DNA of 64,000 nt. It comes from Chaetomium olivaceum. Taxonomy: Eukaryota > Ascomycota > Sordariomycetes > Sordariales > Chaetomiaceae. Each line of letters begins with the position of its first letter. The first letter of the stretch is position 1. The position numbers and the translations under genes were made by a program. The notes under the pieces are model-generated. The model was not told where the DNA came from and did not search any database. It was given only the letters and a program-made list of their open reading frames with translations. The stretch covers positions 1 through 64,000 of the forward strand of contig JAYWVB010000039.1 of the NCBI GenBank assembly GCA_039881045.1, read 5' to 3'. Positions 1-12,000 of this stretch are shown here, piece after piece.

Positions 1-3000
1 AGCCCGATGCGATTTGATGGGGGACAGGGGACAGGGTACCCGGCCGTGTCCGCGAAAGACGAGGGGACCCTCGGCTTGTAGATAGACAGTGTACTTCCTC
101 TGTCAGGCCCAGACCCTCAATGGAGGGAATTCCGTTGTTTCTGGTTGGTCGGCAGGCCCGGCCGCCTTGGCTCTTGCTTGAGTTGCGAACATCCTGCAGA
201 TGAATGAAAATCGCAACAGCACCAGCTGATGCAGCGCGCGAAGACCGTTTGATGCGAGAGCGGACTCGACGCATCCAGCACCTTCCCCCCTCCCTCTTCA
301 TTTAGTAAGGGTTTGCTCGCAGCCTATCAACGGCAGTGAACTCGAGATGCTGCCATTTCCGAGCTGAATAGATTGATCGATGCATGCTCATTTGTTAGGT
401 AGTCTAGATCTCAGTAAGAAGCGTTCTAGACAACTTGTTATCGGCGGATTTGTCAATATGTGCATCGAGACCGTCGCAATACGAGACACTCAAATGCAGT
501 GTGGGAAGGGGGGAAGGGGATGCAGCGAAAGCTGAGCATATGCTGACCAGTCAAGCCAGTGTGGTCTGGATTAAGATCGATCCGACCTCCAAGGAAGAGT
601 GGGGCGCGCAAGCCAAGCACCAGCCAAGTAATAACAAGAAAATCTAGATGAGAATGGGAGAAGAGACGGATATTCTGTACAGCCCACCTTGGCCAAGCTT
701 GGCACGTGGTTTGTAACCCACTGATGTGTGAAGGCTCCTTTCAGTGCAACCCGTCAAAAAAATCAAGTGGTCTGGACAAATGAGATGCATACATGCTCGC
801 ACTGCCACTCGGCATTCCCAACAGCAATCGACGAAAGCCGACCGCGCTTCGGCTGCCGGATCCTTCCCGGTAACTAGCCAGCACATCAGAACAGCCCTGC
901 GCCATCCGCTAGGTACGCAGGTACGGTCGCCATGGATCGTGTATCAGGAACCACACGAGCTGCCCAAGTGATGGACGTAGCGGACGATTCATCGCCATTC
1001 GTTGTAGCGTGATGTTCAGGGCGAGATCCCCAGAGGCCCACAGTGGGCGGCCGCCAACGACCACTCCGCTTTTCCGCGGCTCAAGGGCTCGAGGGGCTCG
1101 CTTCGGACCCGCTTGCGGGCTCGGCTCAACCCCCGATATGGGGCTTGCGCGTTACTAGCCACAGCTCCAAGGTATCCTCCGAACAACGACGAACCATCGA
1201 GCATGAACCGGTGTGGCTGTTCACTTCTGACACTTGCTCAACAAAAAGAAGCCAGCTGGAGCAGACGTACATACGTACGCTCGGTTGCGGATCTCTTGTC
1301 TACGGCCCCCTGACCAGGTTTTGTTTCTACCAATAACCGTGGCTTATGTGGGTAGTTGATGTGGCGTCACGTCGTATGCGCCCGGTACAGACGCGGATGT
1401 GGCTTGCAAACCGCACCACACAGCTCAACATGAAGGGGAAAAATCCTGTTTCGACTTTCGCAAGTTCCCTGGTTTCCTTTTCGTCCTCCGGGTCAATATA
1501 ATGCCGAATTTCCATTGGTCAAGTTACTCCTTGTGATCGGATGTTGCTCCGGAGGATGTATATGGTCCCGTGACCAGACATCACATGACCTTGGCGGCTG
1601 ATGCCCGTCGAAGCGGGTGCGACTTCTCGAGATTAACTCCCTCCCGTCCCTCCCAATACTAATCAGAATGACGAGGTAGGTAGCTGCTATTCTCCCAGTG
1701 TAGTGTTGCCTCCGCGTGAGTCAGTCGAAACAATGGGACTGTCTAGGCCACCCATTTCCTTTCGTCTTTGCGTACGACAACTCGGCAACGACTCGATTTC
1801 TTGCTTGGCGGATGCGCAATTCGGCAGCATCGGAGTTGAAGTGGGCGCCGCGGGCCGGCTGTACGGCTTGTTGATTCGCTCCGTTTCGCCGGCACCTCCA
1901 CCCCCAGTCCGCTTGAGAGAGGAGTTACGTAGGGAGTTAAAGGACGACTCCGAGTCCCCGAAGCCAGGTTTCGCCGCCGGCGATAACTGAACTGCGCAGT
2001 GACAGTTTCGCACATATTGTATCTGGTGTTCGGGGATTCGCTGGGTAGCGGCCGGGGAATGTCGCCGGGGGCCCTGGTTGGTTCAAGGTTATGAATGCAT
2101 GCGGGGAACGGCGGGATCGACGCCGACCGGGACCGGGGTTCTCGGAGCCAGCCTCGACTGCGCTTTTCCAACGGCTTCCTCCATATGACAAACAGCCTCG
2201 AAAGTTCATGCGAAACCGATGAATGAAGATGACGAGGCGTGCAAGGACAACTCGGCGGGCCCAACGTATTCGGCGACTGACTATTCGGCGGGAACTTCGG
2301 CTCGGGTAGGTTTGTTACCGCTGCTGCCTTCGCAAAAAGTGCCAATGGACTGATGCGTCGTTCGGACCCCCTGCTGTGTCTGGCATTTCTGCCCGGCACG
2401 GCTTCCAACCCTATTTTGGCGTCGGTAACCAATGATACCGTCCTCAACAACCAACACCCCGATGTCGAGGGCTTCGCTAAACTCGCCCGGCTGTATCGTT
2501 CAGCGTGGCTTGTTTAGTCTGATTGCTCGGTCGACGCCGACTCGTCCCAGGTGTCGCTCGGCAACGTGGTGCATGCACTCCCCCTCTAGTGCCTCTGTCC
2601 TGTGTACATGACCCGCATCGTGATGCGGTCGACACTTGGAGATCTGGCGCACCAAGGTCCACGTGTCGCGTGCGTTCAGCCGGCTCAACAACGCTTCAGC
2701 GACTCTCGACCACCAGTCCCACCACTTGGAAACATGTCCTCAGCTCCTAATGGGCTTGAGATGTGGTAGGACGTTCTGGGAACAGACTGTTGTGCATCGC
2801 CGATTCGAAATCCCGGCCTGCAGAGCCCAGATCGCCCAATCTCATGCAGCAGCAAAAACACCAATCATGGTCTGGGTGTCGCACCAAGGACTGGCTGTGC
2901 CACGCATCTGCCAGATGAGGCCTCGGGTCTCCACTCAATCGATTCAGAGTTGACCAATGGGGCGTGGAGGCCGCCCCCCGATTTGACATGCAGATCTTTT

Positions 3001-6000
3001 TCTCCCTTGTGGCTTGTCTGCTGTCGGCGCCCCCGGGTGGTCACAAGCGGTGGTGTCTCCAGACTCCTGGACCGGCGACCGTTGACTTTTTCGTGCGCCC
3101 ACTGCGGGGAATCAGGCCATCGACCTTCAGGTTTGCAGGGTTTAGCTCCGCTGATCTTTGCGATTCCAAGGACCAACGGGCTTTGCCTTGAAACATGATG
3201 TGTTTGTCGAGCTTGGAGCTCGGGGCACCGGGGAGGGGGCCCGCACCCAACGATTCGGTCGGTAGGTAGTGTGTAGCTTCAAGTCGACTGATGAGATCCA
3301 TTCGCAGCGAGACAGATCACTCTATCCTTTTTACCCAAGTCGAAAGAGATGGCCTTTCTCAATCGTCAAGAAGATGCCCTGCCGACCGCAGTCTTGGCAT
3401 CTGTCCACTTCTGTCGGTTCGCCGTCTCGCCGTCTCGCGATTTCGCTCGAATCTCGGCATGCCGCACCAAAAGGTCACAACCACTTCAGGTCTTCGCCGG
3501 ATGATATGTACGTTAGCACGTTGGCTAGGAATAGGGGTATACCCAATAGAGGTTAAAAAATTGCGAGACCGACAACAAATCCTTACCTGCCACATGTGGC
3601 AGCCACACTGCCGAGAAGAAATTTTTTCCCCGTACCACGTTGCCGCCAACGACATCAGGGGGGAGAAAAAGCAGGAAGAAAAATTCTTCCATGGTTGCAT
3701 GAAAAATGCCATCCTTCCCGACGCTGCGGGTGGGAGGGAACAGGGCCGGAAATGTTTCTTTCCTGGTGTCGCATCGCAGCGAGCTAATGCAGGACATGTT
3801 GCTGCCAACGCTAAAAATGGGAGCACCAGCCCCGCTAGCCCCGGAAAGGGGATGGGATACGGCTTTCGGGAAGGGGTGCACAGGCTTTTCTTGCCATTTT
3901 GGTGGGCCTTCGGAAGTCGCCGATGCAAGTTGACAGGCTCGACAGGGCCTCGAAAGCCGTCGGACGGAATCGGTCTCGACTCCGACCATGTTTTATTCGT
4001 CTCACAGTACGACTCTCATCCCCAACGCCGACGAAACGGCCGAACCCTTTCTTTTTTGTGACAGATATGGTATCACTTCCACAGACCATGTGCTAGCTCT
4101 TTTTTGTTTTTCCAGTGCCAGTGGTGTGTCTCACTGCATCCATTCCACGGCAGAACTATTCTAGAAGGTCCAAAGTCGCGCATCTGTGACAATCAATCAC
4201 GAGATAACACCGAACTCGTTCATATTGTTGGGTAAGGTGACATGTTTTGATCACTCATCACTATTCGTACCCTTCTACAATTCTGCCGGGCCGGATCTGC
4301 GTTGCAACGGCACAGTATGTATCTCGTTGGGCAAAGCGATACCGAAGGAGGTCCGGTATTTTGAATCAAGACACCGAGTTTGGTCAATGATTACGAACGA
4401 TTGCAAAGCGAGGTCGTTTTGTAGCCGGCGTTACGCGGCGGACTTACAACGCCCTTCCGCGAAATTTCAATTACTCAGCGTGACGTTGAAAAGCGCCTCT
4501 CGGTAGGTACTGTAATTCGTACGCATTACGAATACTCGTCCGTATACGAATAGAATACCATTTTGGGTGCTTGCATGTCTTCAGGTACTCTTCGTCAGCT
4601 ACCTCCCGTCATCTTTAATCCGTTCATCTGACCAAGCATATTTCTTTTACCGCGGTCGGTCTGGAGAATCGAGACCTTGACGCCTGAAGGGACTGTGCCT
4701 CACAGATCTCGGCTAGCGAACCCACTTTGCTATCACTCCCGTCGAATCAAACAGGCCGGCCAAACCCCCGGCTGAACCCCATTCCCGGCCCAGCCCGCAC
4801 GGCATTGGAGGGGAGGGAACACAGCTGCAGCGGGGCAGTGGCACAAGACCAGCTTCCACCCCCGTACCCTTTTCAGCTCCCGCTCGCATGGCACCCTGGC
4901 CTGGCTCAGAACCGACAGCCTGGAACTGCAGGAGGGAAAAGCAAGAGAGAAGTGAAAGACGCACGTCAGCGGCGCAGGAGAGATGAGGTGATTGCTGGCC
5001 CGTTCGTCCGATTCCAGGCCCGACGCCCATTTTGCATGTGCCGAGACATGGTTTCAAAAGTTTCACCAAAAAACTAGGAAATTGCACACACCTCATCTGC
5101 AGCGGCCGGCGTCGCCGCCAGCCCATTTGATTGGGGTTTACAGAGAAACAGGACAATCAGGCGCCGGTAAATCTCAGCTCCCAATTCTCGGAGTGTGGTG
5201 GGAGAAGGATAGGAGAAGCTAGAACAACGACCGGGCGGCCGGCAAGACCGCCCTGAAATCTCCACATCTCCGGCGTGTTGGCCGACGTCACGGCCGGAGT
5301 GGGGGTGGGTGGGCTACAACATCCGGTGGTCGGCGACCATATGTACACTACATACTTGTAGTATGTACCTTTTTTTGCGTAGGATGGCGCGCAGGGTAAG
5401 GGGCCAAACTATGGGGGCCGATCTAGGAGGCCGTTAGATTTCCGCATCTGTTGCAACGCGATGCAGATCCTAGGCAGGAAAGCAACACCATGAGAGTGGT
5501 AGGAACAAGGAAGGGAAAATCACGCATCTTTTACCGCATCAAACAGGATCAACGGCTAAAAAAAAATTCTTCTCCGATCCTTCACTAACCCGACCTCGGA
5601 TTCTAACCCGAGATAGAGAACAGACTCGTACGCTGAAAGTCGTAGAACCACAAACCACGAGCACTCAAAACACAACTCCTCTAGCTATGCCCCCCTACCA
5701 CATCCCGCTATGGAAAACCCCCTCCAATTTTTGTCACTTCGCTCAAAAAAGGATGCTCGAAGAAGAAAACACCAGCACCGCTTTTCGACGTACAACATAA
5801 GGTAACTCCCCGCTAGCCATCGCATCGTGTAAAGCGAAAGAAACTGGTATATTCAACCAACCCCACGCCGTCCAACAAACAACAGAGCAACGAGATTGAC
5901 ACACCCCTCTCCCCGATTTTCACATACATTTTGTTTTTCAAACAAACATCTCTCGCATTCCTTCGCAATCTCATGGGCCTGGTACCAGGCCTGCCAAACC

Positions 6001-6021
6001 CGGCTGGCCCATCAATCACTC
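1..6021. other. Gene-free 5' flank, about 6 kb
   Basis: No exon chain or recognisable protein can be supported here. The open frames present (for example 1743-2450 on minus and 3291-4061 on plus) translate to low-complexity Arg/Ser/Pro-rich sequence with no family resemblance and no credible splice-site chain. Several short inverted and direct repeats occur, described separately. The right end (about 5700-6021) is the 3' flank of the IRA gene, which ends at 6022. Long UTRs, a non-coding RNA or a fast-evolving gene cannot be excluded by eye. Confidence 0.5.
5349..5367. repeat. Short perfect inverted repeat
   Basis: Seven-base arms TACATAC and GTATGTA flank the loop TTGTA. This is seen directly. 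It lies in the gene-free flank and no function is assigned. Confidence 0.5.
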
Positions 6022-9000
6022 TCAAATAATGATGAGCTAGAACAGCCAGTTAAGTCAGCCAAAGATCGTTCGATCACCCACGTAGCAACGTCATCACCAA
6101 ACAATCATCCCACCCCTTTCCCCACCACCCTCCCCCCAACACCCAACAAAACCAAAAAAAAAAAGAAAAAACTCACCTCAATCAACTTCTCCGTCAACCC
6201 AAAACACGTGCGATCCTGCTGCTCCTGGGCCAGGTTAAACGAGCAGGAGCGCCAAAGGCCCGCAAAGCCGAGGTCGTCTAGCGTATCATTGAGGGCGGCC
6301 GCCGACGTGTCGAGTGACGAGGCCGAGAAGCGCGGGTTGGACGTCAGCGTCTGCAGTAGCACGTGCGCGGCCTCGAGCGTGGCCGAGGACTGGCAGTGTA
6401 GTAGGATGTCGTCGAGGAGGGAGATTATGGGGGCGCATCTGTAAAGGTGGGTGGTGGTTAGTTTAAGGTTTTTTCTTTGTGGGGAAGGGAGGGGAAGAGA
6501 TGGAATAAGATGGGATAGAATAGGAGTGATGAGATGAACTGGGAATGAGTTTGGATAGAACAGGATATCATAGAATAGGATGGGGTAAGATAAGATAAAA
6601 TAATAGAAATGGGATGGGATGGAAAAAGACAAGACAAAGTAAACATACAGATGCATCGCCACCGCAGGCCGACCTAGCGCAATACGGTTGAGCCACTGCA
6701 AACTCCGATTCTGCACCGCGTCCTCAAGGTACTGGAAGTCGACCAGCTCAATAGCCGTGTTGAGCAGCAGGTCCTTATCCTTCAGCCGCGCCAGGTCCTG
6801 CTCCGCGCGCAGCGCCGCCGGATCCGACACGCCTGAAAGGCTGACGTTGATGCCCGCCGCCCAGAGGTGCTCGCGTAGCTCGTCGACCGACGCCGTCCGC
6901 GCCAAGATAAGTGCCATGTACGGGGACGCGGCGAGATCGTGAATGTCTCGCTCGCCTCGGCTGGTCGTCGCGCTACTGCCGGAGCTGGTCTTGATGGGGA
7001 TGGTCATTTCCAGGAACGAGGACAGGACCCGCAGCGCTGTGGTCTTGGTGACGCCGTCCGTCAAACCCCTCACGAGGCAGGCACATGCAGCGTAGTGGAA
7101 GTTCTCGCTGTTGAAATGGATCCCGTACGCGTCATCCAGCGGCAGAGCCGCGTCCTCGAGCTGGTTCCGGCCCTGCAGCAGGTACGGCACTACCTTGTCA
7201 CCGCCGCCGCGCATGTCGCCGGTCGTGCTGATGTTAGTGAGCACGGCCTCGAGGAACATGGCGGTGCAGTTGAATAGGTTGGACGGGACCAGCCGCAGCA
7301 GCGAGATGGCGAGCCAGAAGAGCTGTAGGCCGTAGCGGGAAGCCGACGGCAGCTTGGCCATCATCTTGGATAAGGAGGTGACGATGGCGACGAGCATGTC
7401 GCTGTTGCTGTCCTCGCCGAAGCGGCCCACACTATTGCGCAGTGCAACGAGAACTTGGTACAGCAGGTCGTCGTCCACCTCCTCACGTGCGAGGCAGCCC
7501 ATGACAGTAAAGGCGCGCGGCTGGATGGCCGGGTTGTTCTGGAAGGCGGTGCTCGCAACAAGGCTCATCCACCTCGAGCGCCCAGACGTTCGCCATATCG
7601 ACGGACGGCGCGGCAACAGCGCAAGTCTCAAAGAGAATCGTAGCCAGGTTTTCCGTCGCAGCCAGCGTCGGGCCGGCCTCCTGGTTTGTCGAGATGGAGG
7701 CACCATCGCGCATGAAGGTGACCGAGTTGACAAAGATGTCGCCCTTGGGGTCCGACAGCGTCTCGAGCGTTGCCCTCAGCTTGGTCAGCCTGTCCTCGTC
7801 AAGCGCAAAGGAGGTGCACGCCGAGTGGATCGAGTTGATCAGCAGCCGGTGGACGGCCACCCTGACATCCGGCATGCCCGTGTTAGCAAGCATCGTGACG
7901 GTGTGGAAGATCTCCGGCAGGTACATCTGCGCCTGCACGCCACTGTCGAACGACAGCGCCAGAACGAACTGCAGTAGCACGCAGATCTCGTCCCACACCA
8001 CATTGTCCGGCAGAGACTTGGTCGGCCGCAGGGACGACCGATTAAGCGCTTTCCGCAGGCGCGAGATGACCTTGCCCCTCAAGGTAATCGTGCCGATGGC
8101 GTTGGCGATCGAAGTCAACGTCTCAGTCTGGTCGTCCTCAAACCCGTGGCTGAGAGCCGCCTTGATGATCTCGTCGAGGAAGATATCCAGAAGTACTTCA
8201 TCCTGGTAAATGACCGGCCAAACCGACTGTTCTAGCGCAAACGTCAGCGTCAGATCCGACAAGGCGACATCGATCAGCTTCCTGAATAAGGCGGCGATCT
8301 TCTCCCTCGCCTTGTCGCTCTCAACCTCACCCGCCAGCAGTGACGTCCGCAACCCAGGGATCCAGGGTGCCATGTATGCCAAGCTCAGGGGCTTCTGCTC
8401 GTCCAGAAAGCTATCCCACCCGACGAAGAACTCGTTCAAGAAATCCGCCGTCAGCTGCGGTTCGGTCTGCGCCAAGCTCTTGCTAATCTCGATGATGAAG
8501 CGGGAGGGGTCCATCGGCACCGATATCTCCCTAGTACTCATGAGCTTGGACGCGGCCGAGAAGTTAAACGCCTTGCATAGCGCACTGAGCAGGTTATACG
8601 ACGACAACCTCAAGACGGGGTCGGGGGTGGCGAGGTTTGTCAGAGCTAGATTCAACAGTGTCCCTGGGACGTCCTGCGGCCGGATAAGGCGCTCAAACGG
8701 TTTTGTCGCCCTCGTGTCCTTGGCGTATTTGGTCTTTGCGGCACGGATGGCCTGCAGGACTTCGCCCTTCAAGGCGCTGGTGAAGTACATGACGATCCGG
8801 CCGTTGTCGGCCCTGAGGCCGAACGCTGAGTCACCTTCAGTCTGGATCGAGGTGGGTGCTTCATCGACATCGCCAAGCCGGAAGATGTCGTTGACCGTCG
8901 TGCTCAGGCGCAGGCCAGGAACCTCCTGTTTCTTAGTTGTGGTGACTTGCACAAACTGACTGCCGACTTTGATCATAACTTCAACCTTGCCCTTGGACTT

Positions 9001-12000
9001 CGATAGCCTGGTGATGGGGTGGAACACATAGCGCGTGTCCGTCACCACGCTGATGGTCTCGTTAGGAAGATGCAGCTGGCTGAGATGGAAGTGCGATTGT
9101 AGATCTTGCAGGCTCCCCATGAGATGGTATTGTACATTCGCCGGGCTGAACACGCTCGTCTCATTTTTAGTTGAAACCCGGAGGATCCGCCTGAGGCACT
9201 TCTTCGACGCGCTATTCATGTTGTAGACGTATATGCGCGTGAGTTGCCCGGGACAATTCCCGTGGCGTGAGCAGTTCTAGCTTATGGAAGAACTCGTCCT
9301 TGGGTTCATTCTGCCCGGTATAATATGTCGAGTCGTGAGAAGACCAAAGGGCCGGTGCCACAGCCGGCTGGCAATCTTGAGGTAGCAGTAAATCAAAGTA
9401 TCATAGTCGATAGACTCGCCGTCGATGTTGCGTAAAATGATGCAGATTATGGATAACCCGTCCTTGCTCTCGCCGCCGTCGTAGACAGCGCGGGCTGTGA
9501 GGAACGACTCGGCGCTCCGGAAGGCGTTGCGGAGCATGAAATCCTGGAACCTGGAGTAAGACGGCGGGCTGTTTCCCGAGATTTGCGGTCGGTTCCACGT
9601 CACGGCAAGAGGCGGCGGCCCCAGGTTCATGATGAGGTTCCTCAGCGGCTCAAGCACTGGCGTACGACTCCTCGTCGACTCGGCCGGCGACCGCACAAAC
9701 TCTCTTTTCTCCTTGGCGGCCAGCCGCTGGCGTACGTGGTCCCAGTGCTCGTACAGGAACCTGTGGAGGGCCACGCAAGAGCCGAATTCGAACGACTTCC
9801 CCTGTCAAACGTGTCCACGGCAGTTGGCGGGACCTGTACAGGTCGTCAGCCAACTTTGTCTCTAACGACAACTGTACACTAGCGGACTCACCGAGATCTC
9901 TCGCAAGAAGGTCGTGACTTTGTAAATATTGTTAGTCAGGAAATCAATCAGCGGAAACATGTACGGTTCCTTGGCGCCAAACAGGACGTTGTTTGCCAGG
10001 TTCTGGACGACTTTGGCGATGAGTAGCAGCCCACGGCGCATCTCCTTGGAAGGCGGAGTTGCCACCAGGCCTTCGGCCTCAGGGGCGACAATCGCCGGGC
10101 AGAAGAAGCGCAGAAAGATGAACGCCCCGACAGCTGTGTACTTGGCATCGGGGAACCTCTCCACGACCGCTTCCGAGATCTGCGTGTTGTTAACAATATG
10201 TACCCCAACCGAAAAACCGGGCTTGACATACGATACTGCAAATCTGGCGAAACGAGGCCGGGATGCTTGACGACGAGCCGCAGATATTATCGATGAACAC
10301 TCGTGCCACAATCTGCAGGTTGTTGGCGTTGGTCTGCAGCTCCTCCGGAGAGCTGACCCTGGCCGGGTCAAGCTCCAGGCTCAGGTCTTTGGAAGTCATC
10401 ATAAGCCTCTCTACGACATTTTGCAGCGTGTCCTTGAGGTAGCCGACGCCCTTCCACTTGGCGTAGATGGTCAACATCTTAGTAGCCACGCACGTTCGGC
10501 GGAGAAGCTCAGATTCGTTATCTGTCGCGCCGTCAGTCTTAAGCGCCGGGAGGATGCTATATCTGACGAGGATAACCCACCTGTTTCCTCAATCTCCTGT
10601 TTGATCAGAGCTTCAAGCAGCACGTAACTTGAACCTCTCGACTCGTAGATATTCAGTAGTGAGATTGTGAGCTCATCCACTTCGTGACTCGGGCAGACGG
10701 CGCTCGGCTGCGGCTAAGCTCGGGTCACTCGCGAGAAGCTGCTCAGCTAGTTAGCCATACTTCTTAACCGCCAAGCCAGCAAGGGGGAATGAGAATGGCA
10801 GAAAACAAGACTAACATCCAACAGCTTATCATACTTCTCATTCACAGCAGCATCGCTCAGGTTGTTGAACTCCGTCCCTTGAACAAGGATATTGTACAGA
10901 ACCCTGACAAATGCGGTTCGGATGTCCGGATTCTCGTGGTACCCTATGCTCAGCGAGTGTTTGAGGCCGACATCGATATTGGCGCTGAGAAGATTGGACA
11001 GGATCGTGATGGCGAGATCCGACGTCGATGCCTCGGACGTAGCCGTAGGGCCGCTGCCACTGGAACCAAAATAATGATTACCATGGTAGCCATGGTGCTC
11101 TCCGACGCGGCCCAAGTCAGGCCCATTGGAGTCTATGTTGAGGAGCGACAGGAAGCGGTTAAAATATTGATGGAACATTTGCGACTTGAGCTCGCTCGTG
11201 CCAACATCGGTCTGCCCGTCGCCCGGCTGGAGGGGCAGCCTAAATGTGAGCGTGGAAAGGGAGCGGAGACAGGCCTTGTCAAGATCGCGCTGGACGCGAA
11301 GCATCTCGTCCTGGCGGCCGCCCGCAGTTGGCGCGGAATCGCGGGGAGAGCGCGGTCGAGCGATCCAACGGAAGATGTACTCTAGCAGCTGGTTGCGGAT
11401 ACGCACATCATCGCGCAAATTGAGCTGTTCCTTACGCTTGGTCACCGCTTCAACGAGCTGGCAAATCTTGATCTTCACGCGGAGGCTGTTGGGTGTCTCG
11501 GCGACGCCGTCAAGACTTTTGGCAAAATTGAGACAGAGGGCGCCCAGGTGGAGGGTCGATGCGGCGCCGAGATCCGATGGTGTGTCGAGCCGCTCGACGA
11601 GGACCTTCAGGAGTGAGGAGGACTGCTCGGCAAAGATGATGTCGTTATCTTGACCCTTGATACTCGGCTCAAGAGCGCCCGCGAAGAGCACGTCAAGCTC
11701 CGTCTCAAGCGCCTTGAATAGGGGTTGAAACAGGGACGGTGGTACTTCAGAGGAGAGGACCTCCCTCATGGTCTCGCGGACCCGGACGTTGGCGCACGCC
11801 AGAAGCTGGATGCTGAGCCTGAGGTAGCGCGTCAGGAGCGGTTCTTCGTGGTTCCCGGACGACAGCCGGTCGATCCATTTTAACCCGCTGATAGCAGGCT
11901 CTTCGAGGTTGGTAGCTTGCTCAGCGGTACAGATGCCTCCCAATGAGGCGAGAAAACCTGAGTAGTTCCGCCATTCGGCCACCATCCTCTCTGTGACAGC

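Noticed and set aside
1743..2450. 235-codon open frame on minus
   Set aside because: Arg/Ser/Pro-rich low-complexity translation with no motif; probably chance in GC-rich DNA.
3291..4061. 256-codon open frame on plus in the left flank
   Set aside because: Its composition is random-like, it overlaps other frames of similar length on minus, and it has no family motif or splice pattern.
7354..9226. Plus-strand open frames of 171-249 codons inside IRA
   Set aside because: Shadows of the minus-strand IRA coding sequence with no motif.
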